Of a stretch of DNA of 64,000 nucleotides, positions 61,429-64,000 are shown piece after piece. A model generated the notes under the pieces. That model was not told the DNA's origin. It made no database searches and saw nothing but the letters and a program-made list of their open reading frames with translations. The position numbers and the translations under genes are program-made. The DNA is taken from assembly GCF_010725725.1 (NCBI RefSeq), contig NZ_AP022599.1:3720001-3784000 (forward strand), written 5' to 3'. The first letter of the stretch is position 1; every line of letters begins with the position of its first letter. Source of the stretch: Mycolicibacterium pulveris. Lineage in GTDB: Bacteria > Actinomycetota > Actinomycetes > Mycobacteriales > Mycobacteriaceae.

Positions 61429-61632
61429 ATGGCGAAGGAAATCGACCGGACACGCGCGCGGGGTGCCCTGGCGGTGATCAAGCAGCACCCGCTGATGGTG
61501 CTGTTCGCGGTGTCACCGGTGCTCATCGCGCTGGGCCTGGTGTGGTGGCTGGTCAGCCCGGGCCTGGCGATCCTGTTGTTGGTCGCGGCGGTGGTCGGGG
61601 GCGGCGCCGTCGTGCTGCGCAAACGCAACTAG
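61429..61632 (+). CDS. Small two-helix membrane protein
   Basis: A 67-residue protein: a charged start (MAKEIDRTRARGALAVIKQH), two membrane helices (VLFAVSPVLIALGLVWWL and GLAILLLVAAVVGGGAVVL) and a basic KRN tail. I do not recognise a family. ATG 61429, 48 bp from the divergent AIM24 start. Real by composition and by the clean start. Function unknown. Confidence 0.65.
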   Translation: MAKEIDRTRARGALAVIKQHPLMVLFAVSPVLIALGLVWWLVSPGLAILLLVAAVVGGGAVVLRKRN

Positions 61633-61705
61633 GTCTGGGCGCCGAGCGTGAAGCGGGGGCGGTTCATCTGCCCGCCGAACGACCATCACTGCTACCTCGG
61701 CGTTA

Positions 61706-61723
61706 AGCCGACGGCTGAAGCCG
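61706..61723. promoter_or_regulatory. Overlapping AGCCG/CGGCT inverted repeats
   Basis: AGCCG-A-CGGCT-GA-AGCCG: the central CGGCT can pair with either flanking AGCCG, giving two mutually exclusive hairpins. It lies 35 bp upstream of the next gene (ATG 61759), followed by a direct repeat GTAATCAT x2 just before the start. It could be an operator or a small RNA switch; low certainty. Confidence 0.3.
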
Positions 61724-61758
61724 TTCCATCAGCGGTGTAACGGTGTAATCATGTAATC

Positions 61759-62328
61759 ATGAGGCACCATCTCCACGGCCGTCGACGCCCCGGCGGCTGG
61801 CAACAGACACAGCAGCCCGACGCGAGCGACGCCGCCGACTGGTTCGCCGGTCGCCTACCCGAGGCCTGGTTCGACGGCGACCCGACCGTCATCGTCGACC
61901 GTGAAGAAATCACCGTCATCGGTCGGCTGCCCGCACCGGAGGGCTCCGACACCCCGGAGAGCCAGGCCCACGCCTCCGGCCGGGTCGCGCGGTTCCGGGA
62001 GGAAACGCGAGCGGAGCGCATGCGCATCGCCGACGAGGCCGAGGCGCGCTACGGGCGCAAGGTGGCCTGGGGAGTCGACGTCGGCTCCGACGGCAACACC
62101 GAGCGGATCATGTTCACCCACCTCGCCGTGCCGGTGATGACCCGGCTGCGGCAGCCGGAACGCCAGGTGCTCGACACGCTGGTCGACGCGGGGGTGGCGC
62201 GGTCTCGATCGGATGCGCTGGCGTGGTCGGTCCGGCTCGTCGGCGAGCACACCGAGGAATGGTTGAGCAAGCTGCGCGAGGCCTTGCGCAACGTCGATGA
62301 CCTACGCGCCGAAGGCCCGCAACTCTAA
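61759..62328 (+). CDS. Conserved hypothetical protein
   Basis: A 189-residue soluble protein with no domain I recognise. A short N-terminal domain (DAADWFAGRLPEAWFDGDPT, VIVDREEITVIGRLPA) is followed by a helical, charged middle (FREETRAERMRIADEAEARY) and a C-terminal helix region (DTLVDAGVARSRSDALAWSV) that could be a small DNA-binding fold of the ribbon-helix-helix kind. Codon usage is typical of the window. ATG 61759 follows a TAATCAT sequence, so it may be leaderless. Its stop TAA (62326-62328) overlaps the stop of the convergent oxidoreductase. Confidence 0.7.
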   Translation: MRHHLHGRRRPGGWQQTQQPDASDAADWFAGRLPEAWFDGDPTVIVDREEITVIGRLPAPEGSDTPESQAHASGRVARFREETRAERMRIADEAEARYGRKVAWGVDVGSDGNTERIMFTHLAVPVMTRLRQPERQVLDTLVDAGVARSRSDALAWSVRLVGEHTEEWLSKLREALRNVDDLRAEGPQL

Positions 62329-64000
62329 ACCCGTTCGATTCCCACGTAGGACGAACTCAACGGCGCGGTCTGCGACAGCGGGTCGACCGAGCCGCCTTCG
62401 ATGAGCAGGTTGCGGTTCACCCCGTAGGACACCGGTTCGGCACCGCCGCGCGGATCGAAAACGCGTGAGCCCCAACCATGGTCGACGATCACCACCCCTT
62501 GCCGCGGGGCGTCGTCCACCACCGCCTTGAGTTCGATCGCGCCGACCGGCGAGAACACCCGCACCAGATCACCCTCGCTGACGCCCAGATCCGCGGCGTC
62601 CTTGGGATGGATGACAACGTCGTTGCCCTTACCTCCCGGATGTAGGCCGGGCAGATCGTTGAGCCACGAGTTCATCGAATGCCTGCGCCGCCGGTTGGCC
62701 AGCTGGAACGGATAGCCCAGGGGGGCCGCCGGGTGCGGTTGGGTCAGCAATTCTCGGGCCCGCTCGACGAATTCCGGTGGTGCGGCATGGACCTTCTTGT
62801 CGTCGGTGCGCAGCGCATTCCTGAAGTGGCCGAACTCCCTTGGGCCCAACACCATCCCATGCGGATGCGAGATGACGTCGCGCCATTTGATCCTGCGGCC
62901 GTTGAACTTGCGTCCCGTCGCCACCACCAGCCGGTCGATCCAGTGCGGGCCGAACTCCAGCGTCGGCCTCCGGGTGATCCGGGCCAGCCTGCGGGTGGCC
63001 TTGATGAACCCGTTGAGTCCCTTGGCGCGAAACAGCGGTGTGTTCATGGCGATCGCGAGATCGGTGAAGATCCGCCACTCCTCGCGCGCCCCCGGCGGAG
63101 GTTCCACGGCCCTGGCGCCGTACTGCAGGTAAGGCTCGTCGTGCATGTTGCTGGTGAACGCCAACAGGTCGTCGCGCTCGAGCCAGTGCACGGCGGGCAG
63201 CAACCAGTGCGCATGCCGATGGCTCTCACGCTGAACGAAATCGATGGCCACCAACAAGTCCAGCTGCGCCAGCGCGTTGTCCAACCGTGTCCCGTCCGGC
63301 CCGGACACCACCGGGTTGCCGCAATTGATCACCAGCGCGCGAATCTGACCGCGACCGGGAGTCGTTATCTCGTCGGGCAATTCGGACAACGCGTGGGCAC
63401 CGGCGACCATCTCGCGTCCGAGCAGCCGGCTGCGGTGCGGCTTGGCCTTCACCATGCCGGCCATCCGGATGGCGTCGACGTAGCCCGGCTCGTACCTGCG
63501 GCCGCCGGGCCGGTCCATCCGCCCGGTGATCACGTTGAGCACGTGGCCGAGCCACTCGGCGACGGTGCCGGTGAGGTGCATCGACACCCCGGTGCGGGTC
63601 ACCACCATCGCCCGCTTGGCGGCGGCGAACTCCCGGGCCACCTGCTCGATCAGCTTCCGGGGGAGATCGCAGCGCGCGGCGAGGTCGCCGAGATCCGCGT
63701 CGGCGACCAGCGCACGCAAATCCTCTACCCCCGTGGCGAGTTCGGCGCAGTCCTGGTGATGCTCGAGCCCCTCGTCGAGGATGACCTTGACCATCGCCAG
63801 CAGCAGCGCCCAGTCCTGGCCGGGCCGCACCGCCAGATGCAGGTCGGCTTTCTCGGCGCTCTCGGTGCGCAACGGGTCGACGATCACGATCTTGGCGCCC
63901 TGCCGCTGCCGCGCCAACGCGCGCCGCCATCCGCCGGGCACGGTCTCCAGCCAGTTCCACGCACTCACCGCCGGGTTGGTGCCGACCAGCAGGAAGTAGT
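62325..64000 (-). CDS. Molybdopterin oxidoreductase, C-terminal part (5' end outside window)
   Basis: At least 558 codons of a molybdopterin-dependent oxidoreductase of the formate dehydrogenase/nitrate reductase superfamily. Seen are the molybdopterin-binding IVIVDPLRTESAEKADLHLA, VRPGQDWALLLAMVKVI, LVINCGNPVVSGPDGTR, and the C-terminal dinucleotide-binding beta-domain (VVIHPKDAADLGVSEGDLVR). The frame continues past base 64000 as YFLLVGTNPAVSAWNW, so the apparent start near 63968 is internal. The N-terminal Fe-S domain is outside. Substrate unknown. Confidence 0.88.
   Translation of the reverse strand, partial: YFLLVGTNPAVSAWNWLETVPGGWRRALARQRQGAKIVIVDPLRTESAEKADLHLAVRPGQDWALLLAMVKVILDEGLEHHQDCAELATGVEDLRALVADADLGDLAARCDLPRKLIEQVAREFAAAKRAMVVTRTGVSMHLTGTVAEWLGHVLNVITGRMDRPGGRRYEPGYVDAIRMAGMVKAKPHRSRLLGREMVAGAHALSELPDEITTPGRGQIRALVINCGNPVVSGPDGTRLDNALAQLDLLVAIDFVQRESHRHAHWLLPAVHWLERDDLLAFTSNMHDEPYLQYGARAVEPPPGAREEWRIFTDLAIAMNTPLFRAKGLNGFIKATRRLARITRRPTLEFGPHWIDRLVVATGRKFNGRRIKWRDVISHPHGMVLGPREFGHFRNALRTDDKKVHAAPPEFVERARELLTQPHPAAPLGYPFQLANRRRRHSMNSWLNDLPGLHPGGKGNDVVIHPKDAADLGVSEGDLVRVFSPVGAIELKAVVDDAPRQGVVIVDHGWGSRVFDPRGGAEPVSYGVNRNLLIEGGSVDPLSQTAPLSSSYVGIERV

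Overview
The window is high-GC DNA from a fast-growing mycobacterium (Mycolicibacterium type). This rests on gene content and order. From about 0.1 to 57.1 kb the genes follow, from memory of the M. tuberculosis map, the order Rv1216c to Rv1264: efflux ABC operon and TetR, O-methyltransferase, sigE-rseA-htrA-tatB, mrp, lytic transglycosylase, DUF1003/MgtE-N pair, lpqY-sugABC, mdh, lpqZ, SDR, kgd, Rv1249c-like, MFS, RecB-like helicase, lprE, deaD, acyltransferase, TetR-cyp130, glcD, tap, udgB, HIT, amiB2 and the pH-sensing adenylyl cyclase. No rRNA, tRNA, insertion sequence or prophage was seen.

Layout. 0-4 kb: a TetR-controlled ABC exporter operon on the minus strand. 4-8.2 kb: methyltransferase, then the envelope-stress operon sigE (ECF sigma), rseA (anti-sigma), htrA (membrane protease) and tatB (Tat translocase). 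8.2-15.7 kb: cell-wall, Fe-S and small membrane proteins. 15.9-20.3 kb: the trehalose-recycling importer lpqY-sugA-sugB-sugC; sugA carries a single-base frameshift. 20.3-24.1 kb: SUFU-domain protein, malate dehydrogenase, malic enzyme, lipoprotein LpqZ. 24.1-30.9 kb: SDR, an AbiEi/DUF559-like protein, and kgd (alpha-ketoglutarate decarboxylase/dehydrogenase). 31-35.9 kb: two MFS exporters and a flavin oxidase. 35.9-41.5 kb: a 1140-residue nuclease-helicase, a 5-copy 90-bp tandem array, a second AbiEi/DUF559-like protein and lprE. 41.6-48.5 kb: RNA helicase, acyltransferase, iron-regulated flavoprotein, TetR-cyp130-glcD. 48.5-57.6 kb: a decayed LuxR regulator, tap, udgB, a flavin oxidoreductase, a frameshifted F420-type nitroreductase, HIT, amiB2, a hypoxanthine-DNA glycosylase and the cyclase. 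57.6-64 kb: a copper operon (copZ-copA) behind a CsoR-type operator, dtd, AIM24, small unknowns and a molybdopterin oxidoreductase that runs off the right edge. After 57.1 kb the M. tuberculosis order is lost.

The most unusual content is intergenic. There are several families of ~45-65 bp imperfect palindromes, mostly between convergent gene ends. Each of the two AbiEi/DUF559-like genes is bracketed by copies of its own palindrome family, and one of these families has expanded into an exact 90-bp-period tandem array. This resembles REP/RAYT-type associations and is the best candidate for an undescribed system here; any mobilisation role is inference. Three genes have broken frames (sugA, the LuxR regulator, the nitroreductase), and one minus-strand stretch looks like a gene relic. 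Either real decay or base-calling errors could explain the first and third.
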